5,072 bases of DNA, from NCBI GenBank assembly GCA_002291495.1, contig DBAE01000217.1, positions 20,494 through 25,565 on the forward strand, given 5' to 3'. Positions 1-5,072 of this stretch are shown here, piece by piece. The notes below the pieces were generated by a model. It was not told where the DNA came from and searched no databases. It saw only the letters and a list, made by a program, of their open reading frames with translations. The position numbers and the translations under genes were made by a program. Each line of letters starts with the position of its first letter. Within the stretch, counting starts at the first letter, position 1. The stretch is from Bacteriovoracaceae bacterium UBA1018 (GTDB lineage Bacteria > Bdellovibrionota > UBA1018).

Positions 1-804
1 ATTGTTGTAGTTAAATGAAAAATCCGCTCCGACTTCGGAGAGAAAATTTTTCTTATCTTCTGGAGTCATGAGCTCACGCATTTCACCCACCACACTCTTC
101 CACGCTTTATCATCTTTGCTTTGATAAAGTTTGTAAGCAGAGACCTGGTACAGGATGTTTTTTCGAAGATTAGCTTCGTATCCCGGAGCAAGTTTCTCAC
201 CATTCCCCTTGAGTTCCTCATCAATCGCTTTGAACGCTTGATCCACAGATTGAGCGAGTGGTAGTTTTGGATCGAACTTGAACTTTCCTGCATGGATCTG
301 CTGTTCGACTGCCCTTCTGGCTACTAATACTGCACAACCGCTCGACATGAGATCCTTGTCAGCAATACTCTTACATTCGGGCCTGTCCGCACGAAGTGTG
401 TAGTAATACGTATCGTTTTTAGTGACTGCGTATCTCACTCCAGTGTCGTGAAATATCTGATCAATATTTCCTGATGCACGAAGAATGAGGGGCAAACTTT
501 TCTTACGTGGATTTTTCGGTAAATCTTCGGCTGGTTTTTCAGTGCCGTCACAGCTCACCTCTGGATCAGGGGTAGTTGCGGCTGTTAAGTAATAGAGATC
601 CGATTGCAGCGTATCGAGCTTAAGTGGTGGACGCGCCTCGTTTACGTAGGCTGACAAAAGCGGGTTCGTAATGCTTTGGATCGTCTGGTCAATCTCAGGA
701 AATGGATGGCCCGGAGTTCCGGTTGATGCGGACATGGCTAATCGAGCACCAAATAGTGCATACCAAAAAGCCAAAATAATAGAGGTTCTGACAATAGAGC
801 CCAT
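1..804 (-). CDS. Predicted exported protein of unknown function (3' end outside the window)
   Basis: An open frame runs from an ATG at 804 to the left window edge without a stop, giving 268 visible residues; the C-terminus is missing. In-frame TAA and TAG codons directly precede the ATG, so this is the first possible start. The N-terminus looks like a Sec signal peptide: MGSIVR, then a hydrophobic stretch at about residues 7-20 (SIILAFWYALFGA), with possible cleavage around residues 23-26 (A-M-S-A). The rest is soluble in character, with no further membrane segment. It has three cysteines after the signal region (C85, C144, C157), a Pro/Lys-rich segment near 90-103 and a charged, helix-prone C-terminal half (about 160-255). 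I recognise no family or catalytic motif. Export to the periplasm or outside is inferred from the signal peptide only. No clear Shine-Dalgarno precedes the start. The 257-bp gap to the gene upstream suggests its own transcription unit. Confidence 0.8.
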   Translation of the reverse strand, partial: MGSIVRTSIILAFWYALFGARLAMSASTGTPGHPFPEIDQTIQSITNPLLSAYVNEARPPLKLDTLQSDLYYLTAATTPDPEVSCDGTEKPAEDLPKNPRKKSLPLILRASGNIDQIFHDTGVRYAVTKNDTYYYTLRADRPECKSIADKDLMSSGCAVLVARRAVEQQIHAGKFKFDPKLPLAQSVDQAFKAIDEELKGNGEKLAPGYEANLRKNILYQVSAYKLYQSKDDKAWKSVVGEMRELMTPEDKKNFLSEVGADFSFNYNN

Positions 805-854
805 CTATTATGTATCGGAAAGTCACTGTCCAATTTTTAGACATCTATGTAACT

Positions 855-885
855 TTTTTGGGCAGTAGGATTTTCACCCCAAAAA
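855..885. repeat. 8-bp inverted repeat upstream of the exported-protein gene
   Basis: TTTTTGGG at 855-862 is the exact reverse complement of CCCAAAAA at 878-885, separated by 15 bases. It lies about 50-80 bases upstream of the start codon at 804. It is not followed by a T-run in either direction, so it is not an intrinsic terminator. It could be an operator or a weak leader hairpin. The A/T-rich arms make chance occurrence quite possible. Confidence 0.35.
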
Positions 886-946
886 TCGCACTGCAAAATC
901 GATAATGAAATCAAGCTGCTTAGTTCACTCAGGTATTGGCACCAGC

Positions 947-966
947 CTTGCTCTATAGTAAGCAAG
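947..966. promoter_or_regulatory. Dyad around a TATAGT -10-like hexamer (possible promoter/operator)
   Basis: CTTGCT (947-952) and AGCAAG (961-966) form a perfect 6-bp inverted repeat around an 8-base centre. The centre contains TATAGT (954-959, plus strand), which matches the sigma-70 -10 consensus at 5 of 6 positions. Initiation about 7 bases downstream would start an RNA near 966, just before the C-rich hairpin and terminator. No good -35 box lies 16-18 bases upstream, so the promoter call is weak. The minus strand reads TACTAT over nearly the same bases (4 of 6), so transcription the other way, towards the gene at 804, is also conceivable. As RNA the dyad would form a short hairpin instead. 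Confidence 0.3.
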
Positions 967-1044
967 TGCCGACCCCCCCTAAACCCCCTTAGGCACTATT
1001 TTCTGAGCCCGACTCTTTCCCCCGAGAGTCGGGCTTTTTAATTT
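965..1044 (+). ncRNA. Candidate small RNA with C-rich loops, ending in an intrinsic terminator
   Basis: This is an inferred transcript of about 80 nt. Hairpin 1 pairs AGTGCC (965-970) with GGCACT (992-997) around a 21-nt loop that holds seven C residues (973-979) and five C residues (984-988). A short linker leads to the terminator hairpin (1007-1034), whose loop carries another five C residues (1019-1023). The 3' end would be the T-run at 1035-1039 or just after. A strong plus-strand terminator with no plus-strand protein gene before it is the main reason to suspect an RNA. C-rich single-stranded loops are known in other bacteria to pair with Shine-Dalgarno regions of target mRNAs; applying that here is inference. 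Part of the loop can pair differently, CCTAA (978-982) with TTAGG (989-993). I do not recognise it as tmRNA, 6S RNA or SRP RNA. The 5' end is uncertain. Confidence 0.35.
1007..1039 (+). terminator. Strong intrinsic terminator, plus strand
   Basis: GCCCGACTCT (1007-1016) pairs perfectly with AGAGTCGGGC (1025-1034), a 10-bp GC-rich stem with an 8-nt loop (TTCCCCCG), followed at once by five T residues (1035-1039) and more A/T. On the minus strand the same hairpin is preceded by an A-run and followed by CAGAAAA, so it lacks the U-tract needed to end the thioesterase transcript. It therefore terminates plus-strand transcription, yet no plus-strand protein gene is visible to its left in the window. 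Confidence 0.85.
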
Positions 1045-1061
1045 CTATATGTTCAATGTAA

Positions 1062-1574
1062 TTAAGAGTAAGACCTGAGCTCGGGTGTAGGGCGCTCTTT
1101 GAGCCATGCATTCATTCGTCTTCGGATTTTGACTCTGATGCGTGCATCATTGTAACGGATCAAATCAGAATCAGACTCCGGAACGAGGCGTGGAACAGCT
1201 AGAGGCTGAGACGCGCTATTCATGGCCACAAAAGTCATAAAAGCACGAGCTGCTATTTGGCGCTCACTCGTTGCGGTAGCGTCCCGTTCAACAAGCACTG
1301 ATATCTCCATCGTCGAATTGCTCACAAAATCAGTCGACGCGGTCAGGAGCACCTGGTCTCCAATCCTCAATAGAGAAAAAAACTGAATCTGATCGACGAT
1401 ATCCGTGACGACATGCGAGACTTCCGAATGCTTTTGTGCCGCGAGGCAAGCTGCATCGCCGATCCATGACATCAAAACGCCGCTCAACAAGGAGCCATTG
1501 AGATTAATTTCATCTGGCTGAATGCATTTACGAAAAGTAATTGTGCTATCTCGTGGAGACTTTTTCTTCAGCAT
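1062..1574 (-). CDS. Hotdog-fold acyl-CoA thioesterase-like protein (YciA/BACH type)
   Basis: The 170-residue product resembles the single-hotdog acyl-CoA hydrolases that split acyl-CoA to free acid and CoA in the cytoplasm. Family features in order are the PDEINLNGSLLSG segment (residues 20-32, matching the PxDxNxxGxxFGG motif), the core helix MSWIGDAACLAAQKH (35-49), VVTDIVDQIQF (55-65), the LRIGDQV turn (69-75), STMEISVLVE (87-96) and AARAFMTFVAM (108-118). An arginine-rich tail follows (about 146-162). It is divergent at the active site: the usual FGG is LSG, and the aspartate expected at residue 39 of the core helix (YciA Asp44, human ACOT7 Asp213) is Gly, with an Asp at 40. Asn24 is kept. 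Activity is therefore uncertain, and the acyl substrate cannot be read from the sequence. It starts 57 bp after proC and is probably its operon partner, although no clear Shine-Dalgarno precedes the ATG. No minus-strand intrinsic terminator follows. Confidence 0.85.
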   Translation of the reverse strand: MLKKKSPRDSTITFRKCIQPDEINLNGSLLSGVLMSWIGDAACLAAQKHSEVSHVVTDIVDQIQFFSLLRIGDQVLLTASTDFVSNSTMEISVLVERDATATSERQIAARAFMTFVAMNSASQPLAVPRLVPESDSDLIRYNDARIRVKIRRRMNAWLKERPTPELRSYS

Positions 1575-1631
1575 AAGAAATTTATACAGAAGAAGTACAA
1601 AGAGAGATTTTAGGGATAGGTTAAGATTCGA

Positions 1632-2456
1632 TCAGCGCATCGTCTTGCTGCGTTCGGTCGCAGCAAGTACGGCTTTGATCAAAGTCACTCGAAGTTTTCC
1701 TTCTTCAAGAGCCATCAAGCCATCGATGGTGCAACCAGCCGGAGTGGTCACTTCATCTTTGAGCGCAGCAGGGTGATCCCCTTTTTCGAGTACCATCTTA
1801 GCGGCGCCCATAAGGGTCTGTGCCGCAAGTAGAGTTGCCACATCTCGAGAGATGCCTACCTTTACACCTGCCTCACTCAGGGCCTCGATGATCAAATAAA
1901 TATAAGCAGGACCACAGCCGCTTAAGCCGGTTACACCATCCATCAGGCGTTCTTCGACTACTGCAGTCTTACCCACAGTATTAAAAATCTTTTCTGCAGC
2001 CTTAACCGCCGAACTCTTTGACGCCGATCCCTTACCGGCGAGTGCCCCACTCTGGGCTTCACATAAAACGGTCATGCCTTCACCGATCAGACACGGAGTA
2101 TTAGGCATTGCTCGAACGATCGAAGGCTTTCTGCCCGACCATTCAGACAGCTGCTCCGTCGTAATTGCAGCACAGATCGAGATCAGATGATGTTTCTTAG
2201 TCAGCTTATGGCTGATTTGAGAAAGCACACTTTGCGCTTGATGAGGCTTTACACAAAGGATGAGAATATCAGCCTGCTGAGCTAGCTTTTCATTGTCCGT
2301 GTGCACAGGGATCTTGAGTCGCTTCGAGGCTTCACTCGCGCTCGCTTGAGATTGAGTGGTAGCGATCAGCGTATAGCCCTTTGAATGCTCAGATTGCCTA
2401 ATCCCTGAGGCGAGTGCCTCGCCCATTTTTCCGAGGCCAATAATACCAATCTTCAT
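1632..2456 (-). CDS. proC: Pyrroline-5-carboxylate reductase
   Basis: Catalyses the last step of proline synthesis, reducing 1-pyrroline-5-carboxylate to L-proline with NAD(P)H in the cytoplasm. The 274 residues match the usual length of about 270. An N-terminal Rossmann fold starts at once with IGIIGLGKMGEAL (3-15). LILCVKPHQ (65-73), VRAMPNTPCLIGEGMT (114-129) and MDGVTGLSGCGPAYIYL (172-188) are classic family segments. The C-terminal signature LKDEVTTPAGCTIDGL (232-247) is well preserved apart from Cys242, where Thr is usual. A Ser/Ala/Lys/Gly-rich stretch at about 138-150 looks like a small insertion compared with typical ProC. Its ATG overlaps the proA stop codon (ATGA), pointing to translational coupling. 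An AAGGA about 11 bases upstream, inside proA, can serve as ribosome binding site. Confidence 0.97.
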   Translation of the reverse strand: MKIGIIGLGKMGEALASGIRQSEHSKGYTLIATTQSQASASEASKRLKIPVHTDNEKLAQQADILILCVKPHQAQSVLSQISHKLTKKHHLISICAAITTEQLSEWSGRKPSIVRAMPNTPCLIGEGMTVLCEAQSGALAGKGSASKSSAVKAAEKIFNTVGKTAVVEERLMDGVTGLSGCGPAYIYLIIEALSEAGVKVGISRDVATLLAAQTLMGAAKMVLEKGDHPAALKDEVTTPAGCTIDGLMALEEGKLRVTLIKAVLAATERSKTMR

Positions 2457-3733
2457 TTTCTGATTTGTCCTTCGCCTTCGATAATCCAGCGCACGCTGGT
2501 CAATTCTTTGAGTCCTACTGGGCCACGAACATGGAGCTTTTGAGTGCTGATGCCGAGCTCTCCACCGAGACCAAGCTCAAATCCATCTGTGAAACGTGAA
2601 GACGCATTCCAATAGACTGCTGCTGCATCCACTTCTTGTTGAAACTGGCGTGCTGCATCTGCTGAACGAGTTACAATCACCTCAGAGTGTTTGGAACCAT
2701 GTCGCTCGATATGAGAGATCGCTTCAGTGACAGATGCGACAACTTTGCAGTTCATCACAAAGTCTAGGTATTCGATGTCCCAGCTTTCATTGTTGGCTGA
2801 TTGCACGTGAGGCCGACCTGCCAACAGGGGCAAGCTATTCGGACAACAATTCCAACGCACAGGATTGGGGACGTCTTCACCGCTCATTTTTTCGTAGAGA
2901 TCAGTCAGAAACTCACTCGATGGAAGTGCATGTGCTTCATGGATCAGAAGAGTCTCCATCGAATTACAAACACCTGGACGGGATTTTTTTGCGTTTTCTA
3001 CGATCTCCACTGCCATATCGAGATCTGCATCTTGATCGACATAGACATGGCATAATCCGCGATCATTTTTAATGATTGGGATTTTAGAATGATCGACTAC
3101 GTACTCAATGAGTCGGTCGCCTCCGCGTGGAACCACTACATCAATCAACTGTCGTTGTTGAAGAAGCTCGTGAGTCAGTGCACGATCCGGATCAGTGATG
3201 CCCCAGAGACTATCTTGGCTAAAGCCATTTTCATCGAGTGCATGTTTCAAAATAGTGTAAATCGCCGCGGTAGTTTGCATCGACTCTTTACCGCCACGCA
3301 GAATAATGACGTTACCTGACTTAAATGCGAGACCAAAAGCTTCTGTCGCTACATTGGGTCGTGATTCAAAGATCATGAGGATGACCCCAAGCGGAGACCT
3401 CACTCTTCTGATCTGCAAACGGTTAGCGAGCGTGCGCCTTTCGACTACATCTTCGAGAGGATCTGGAAGCTTCGCCACTTGTGACAAACTCTCTTGCATC
3501 TGCTTAAGTCTTTGCGGATTGAGTGTCAGGCGATCTCGAAAGGCTGAAGTGGCATCTCCCTGAAGTGCGGCAAGATCACGTTCGTTAGCTGCGAGTATCT
3601 CGCCAGATCGCTCAACCAAAAGTTTCGCAGCTGTTTCTAATACTGCATTTCGAGATGCTGCCTTTGATGCTCTCAGGGCTAGTGCAGCTTTCTTGCAAGC
3701 CTGAAGTTGTTTTTGAAGAGTCGTGTTCATCAT
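2453..3733 (-). CDS. proA: Gamma-glutamyl phosphate reductase
   Basis: Second enzyme of proline synthesis: NADPH-dependent reduction of gamma-glutamyl phosphate to glutamate-5-semialdehyde, which cyclises to pyrroline-5-carboxylate. The 426 residues fit the family (about 415-420). It belongs to the aldehyde dehydrogenase superfamily. Visible landmarks are IFESRPNVATEAFGLAFKSGN (near 121-141) followed by ILRGGKE (144-150), VVVPRGGDRLIEYVV (199-213), IPIIKNDRGLCHVYVD (218-233), the nucleophile motif SRPGVCNSMETLL with catalytic Cys256, and the C-terminal SRFTDGFELGLGGELGIST and KLHVRGPVGL segments. The FTDGFELGLG stretch has Phe where Gly is more usual. Two adjacent ATG codons (3733 and 3730) could each start the protein; the first is chosen because an AGG lies 9 bases upstream. 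It follows proB by 35 bp and overlaps proC by 4 bp, so the three enzymes are probably made together. Confidence 0.98.
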   Translation of the reverse strand: MMNTTLQKQLQACKKAALALRASKAASRNAVLETAAKLLVERSGEILAANERDLAALQGDATSAFRDRLTLNPQRLKQMQESLSQVAKLPDPLEDVVERRTLANRLQIRRVRSPLGVILMIFESRPNVATEAFGLAFKSGNVIILRGGKESMQTTAAIYTILKHALDENGFSQDSLWGITDPDRALTHELLQQRQLIDVVVPRGGDRLIEYVVDHSKIPIIKNDRGLCHVYVDQDADLDMAVEIVENAKKSRPGVCNSMETLLIHEAHALPSSEFLTDLYEKMSGEDVPNPVRWNCCPNSLPLLAGRPHVQSANNESWDIEYLDFVMNCKVVASVTEAISHIERHGSKHSEVIVTRSADAARQFQQEVDAAAVYWNASSRFTDGFELGLGGELGISTQKLHVRGPVGLKELTSVRWIIEGEGQIRK

Positions 3734-3734
3734 T

Positions 3735-3771
3735 CTTACTTACCTATTTACTTACCTAATTTACTTATTTA
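3735..3771 (-). repeat. Three tandem 12-bp units between proB and proA
   Basis: Read on the minus strand, the gap contains TAAATAAGTAAA (3771-3760), then TAGGTAAGTAAA (3758-3747), then TAGGTAAGTAAG (3746-3735). Units 2 and 3 differ at one base and unit 1 differs from unit 2 at two. The first unit begins with the proB stop codon, and the last ends one base before the proA ATG pair. The units carry repeated stop codons and two AGG cores, the second of which is positioned as the proA ribosome binding site. Confidence 0.8.
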
Positions 3772-4599
3772 GCGGCGGCCCATAATTCTTGTCCCTACGG
3801 TCTTGTCTTTGGCAACATCCAAAAGAACAGCTGGTAGATCGCCTTTGACCAGCCAAGTTTCGATTCCTGCCGTTGTAGCAACCTGGGCCGCAGAAAGCTT
3901 CGAAAACATTCCGCCGGTCCCGCGCGATGTGCCTCCCCGCTTACCGCTTTGATCTCCCACTTCTTTGAGCTGCGTCTTGCTCACAGAGGAGAGCCACGGG
4001 ATGAGGCGTGCATTTGGGTTTTGTCTCGGATCACTTTCGTACAAACCTTCAACGTCGGTCAAAATGATCAGACGATCTGCCTTCATGACCTTTGCGACTT
4101 TAGCCGATAGCGCATCATTATCGCCGAATTTAATTTCTTCGGTAGCGACGGTGTCGTTCTCATTGAGGATTGGAGTCACATTCCATTCGAGCAATTGCTC
4201 CAGAGTGTTTTGCAGATTTCCACGACGCTTTTTGTCCGCGATATCATCCGACGTAAGCAGGACCTGAGCTCCCAAGAGGCCAACGGTTTGAAGAGATAAG
4301 TTATAGAGATCCATCACGAGAGGTTGGCCAATTGCACTCAATGCCTGCTTTTCGGCGAGTTCTCTTTTTGGTTTATTAAACTGAGTTCGATCAATCGCCG
4401 AGGCGATGGCACCTGAGGTGACCCAAATCACTTCTATGCGATGATCTTTTTTAAGCGCCGCTACTTGGTGCATCCACGCTCTGATCAAAAGCGGACCACC
4501 TGAACAGACCATATTGCTGCCAGCTTTAATCACCCATCGCTGGGTCTTATTTGATTTTTGTTTAGTACGGACCAAAACCTTGTGCCTTTCGAATCGCAT
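3769..4599 (-). CDS. proB: Glutamate 5-kinase, short form without PUA domain
   Basis: First step of proline synthesis: ATP-dependent phosphorylation of L-glutamate to gamma-glutamyl phosphate in the cytoplasm. The amino acid kinase domain is complete. Numbered from the ATG at 4599 (276 residues), it shows WVIKAGSN (22-29), VTSGAIAS (60-67), KQALSAIGQ (84-92), LLTSDDIAD (114-122), TPILNENDTVATEEIKFGDND (near 142-162), ILTDVEGLYESDPR (179-192) and RGTGGMFSKLSAA (226-238). The protein stops about where the kinase domain ends, so the C-terminal PUA domain of the E. coli enzyme (367 residues) is absent. The start is uncertain because the frame overlaps kdsC. GTG at 4611 and ATG at 4599 give long N-terminal tails. 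TTG at 4575 has GAAAGG 9 bases upstream, overlaps kdsC by only 14 bp and gives 268 residues, closer to typical ProB. In E. coli ProB is feedback-inhibited by proline; whether that holds here cannot be read. Confidence 0.96.
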   Translation of the reverse strand: MRFERHKVLVRTKQKSNKTQRWVIKAGSNMVCSGGPLLIRAWMHQVAALKKDHRIEVIWVTSGAIASAIDRTQFNKPKRELAEKQALSAIGQPLVMDLYNLSLQTVGLLGAQVLLTSDDIADKKRRGNLQNTLEQLLEWNVTPILNENDTVATEEIKFGDNDALSAKVAKVMKADRLIILTDVEGLYESDPRQNPNARLIPWLSSVSKTQLKEVGDQSGKRGGTSRGTGGMFSKLSAAQVATTAGIETWLVKGDLPAVLLDVAKDKTVGTRIMGRR

Positions 4600-5072
4600 C
4601 AGCAACTTCACGCACGGCGCCCCAACCTCCTTGGGTTTCCGTGATGTAATGGACTCGAGCCTTCACTGGATCGACTGCATGAGGAACAGTAGCGCTGAAC
4701 CCTACTTTCTCGATCACTGGGATATCAAAGAGCTCATCTCCCATAAAGGCAATTTCTTCAGGTTTAAGCCCGGTTGCGGCTACTACCTTGTCAAAAGCGA
4801 CGATTTTGTTCTCATCACCGAGGAAAACATGAGTGAGTTTAAGAAATTCGACCCGGGTTCGGACGTCTTTTGAGTCCCCCCCGCTGATGATACCGACCTG
4901 AATACCGGCATTCATCAAGAGCTTTAGACCGTAACCATCCTTCACGTGAAAGTATCGGGTCCAGCCGTGACCTTCTAACCAGAAGATGCGGCCATCCGTC
5001 AGCACGCCATCGACGTCTAAAAGGAGCATCTTAATCTTTTTAAGACGAGCTTGGATATCTGGGGTTTCAACG
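4562..5072 (-). CDS. kdsC: 3-deoxy-D-manno-octulosonate 8-phosphate phosphatase (5' end outside the window)
   Basis: Hydrolyses Kdo 8-phosphate to Kdo and phosphate, in the cytoplasmic pathway for the inner-core sugar of lipopolysaccharide. It is a small HAD-superfamily phosphatase of the capless, usually tetrameric type. The frame stays open to the right edge: before the internal ATG at 5029 it reads TPDIQARLKKIK, the usual KdsC lead-in, so the true start lies beyond 5072 and the Met at 5029 is internal. Counting from that Met, the HAD motifs are LLLDVDGVLTDG (2-13; nucleophile D5, acid/base D7), IISGGDS (48-54; motif II), the Lys of ENKIVAF (motif III) and FMGDELFDIPV (motif IV). The C-terminal GGWGAVREV is the family's tail motif, with Trp where Arg is common. 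Motif II has Gly-Gly where many relatives have Gly-Arg. The 3' end overlaps the start of proB, which suggests coupled translation. Confidence 0.95.
   Translation of the reverse strand, partial: VETPDIQARLKKIKMLLLDVDGVLTDGRIFWLEGHGWTRYFHVKDGYGLKLLMNAGIQVGIISGGDSKDVRTRVEFLKLTHVFLGDENKIVAFDKVVAATGLKPEEIAFMGDELFDIPVIEKVGFSATVPHAVDPVKARVHYITETQGGWGAVREVADAIRKAQGFGPY
4585..4590 (-). promoter_or_regulatory. Possible proB ribosome binding site (GAAAGG)
   Basis: GAAAGG on the minus strand lies 9 bases before the TTG at 4575 and inside the kdsC coding sequence. It is the best Shine-Dalgarno-like match near any of the candidate proB starts and argues for TTG initiation. The alternative ATG at 4599 has only GAAG about 6 bases upstream. 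Confidence 0.35.

Noticed and set aside
66..293. 75-codon minus-strand open frame
   Set aside because: It is a different frame of the same strand inside the long open frame 804-1, and its composition is not protein-like.
805..840. TTGGAC plus CATAAT as a promoter just before the exported-protein gene
   Set aside because: The spacing is only 15 bases, and transcription would start at or after the ATG, so it cannot express the signal peptide without an unusual start.
671..868. 65-codon plus-strand open frame
   Set aside because: It lies antisense over the signal-peptide end of the exported-protein gene and its upstream region, has no recognisable protein features, and the minus-strand frame explains the sequence better.
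905..958. 17-codon plus-strand frame (ATG at 905, TAG at 956-958) that could be a leader peptide before the hairpins
   Set aside because: No Shine-Dalgarno, no run of a regulatory amino acid and no downstream plus-strand gene to attenuate; this length is expected by chance.
1007..1039. The terminator hairpin as the end of the thioesterase operon on the minus strand
   Set aside because: On that strand the stem is followed by CAGAAAA rather than a T-run; the T-run is on the plus-strand side only.
1575..1631. TATAAA before the thioesterase gene as an internal promoter
   Set aside because: No -35-like hexamer at suitable spacing, and the start point would fall inside the coding region; the short gap fits operon read-through better.
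2734..3563. Several plus-strand open frames of 76-112 codons
   Set aside because: All lie antisense within proA, which is intact and well conserved over its whole length.
4514..4873. 119-codon plus-strand open frame
   Set aside because: It is antisense to kdsC and the proB start, both of which have full family motifs on the minus strand.

Overview
The window is 5,072 bases of a Gram-negative bacterial chromosome of moderate GC content. Every protein gene I can support lies on the minus strand. KdsC, an enzyme of Kdo synthesis for lipopolysaccharide, implies an outer membrane. The overall look (compact operon, signal-peptide protein of unknown family, moderate GC) would fit a Bdellovibrionota/Oligoflexia or deltaproteobacteria-like organism. 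That placement is a low-confidence impression, not something the sequence proves.

Read in the direction of transcription (right to left), the window opens inside kdsC, cut by the right edge (5072 to 4562). It continues with proB (glutamate 5-kinase, 3' end 3769), proA (gamma-glutamyl phosphate reductase, 3733-2453), proC (pyrroline-5-carboxylate reductase, 2456-1632) and a hotdog-fold acyl-CoA thioesterase-like gene (1574-1062). kdsC and proB overlap, proB and proA are 35 bp apart, proA and proC share an ATGA overlap, and the last gap is 57 bp. This looks like one operon. ProB, ProA and ProC together make the whole glutamate-to-proline pathway: phosphorylation of glutamate, reduction to the semialdehyde that cyclises to pyrroline-5-carboxylate, then reduction to proline. 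ProB is the short form without a C-terminal PUA domain. No promoter for this operon is visible; it must lie beyond the right edge.

The intergenic stretch 805-1061 is the least ordinary part. It holds a strong intrinsic terminator that works only on the plus strand (1007-1039), although no plus-strand protein gene precedes it. Just upstream are a TATAGT -10-like hexamer inside a dyad and a hairpin with a C-rich loop. Together these suggest a small plus-strand RNA of about 80 nt with C-rich loops, which I consider the best candidate for something undescribed here. An 8-bp inverted repeat lies closer to the next gene.

At the left end, 804-1 is a minus-strand gene cut by the window edge. It encodes an apparently exported protein with an N-terminal signal sequence and no family I recognise. 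Apart from the intergenic element and a few oddities within genes, this is an ordinary housekeeping region.
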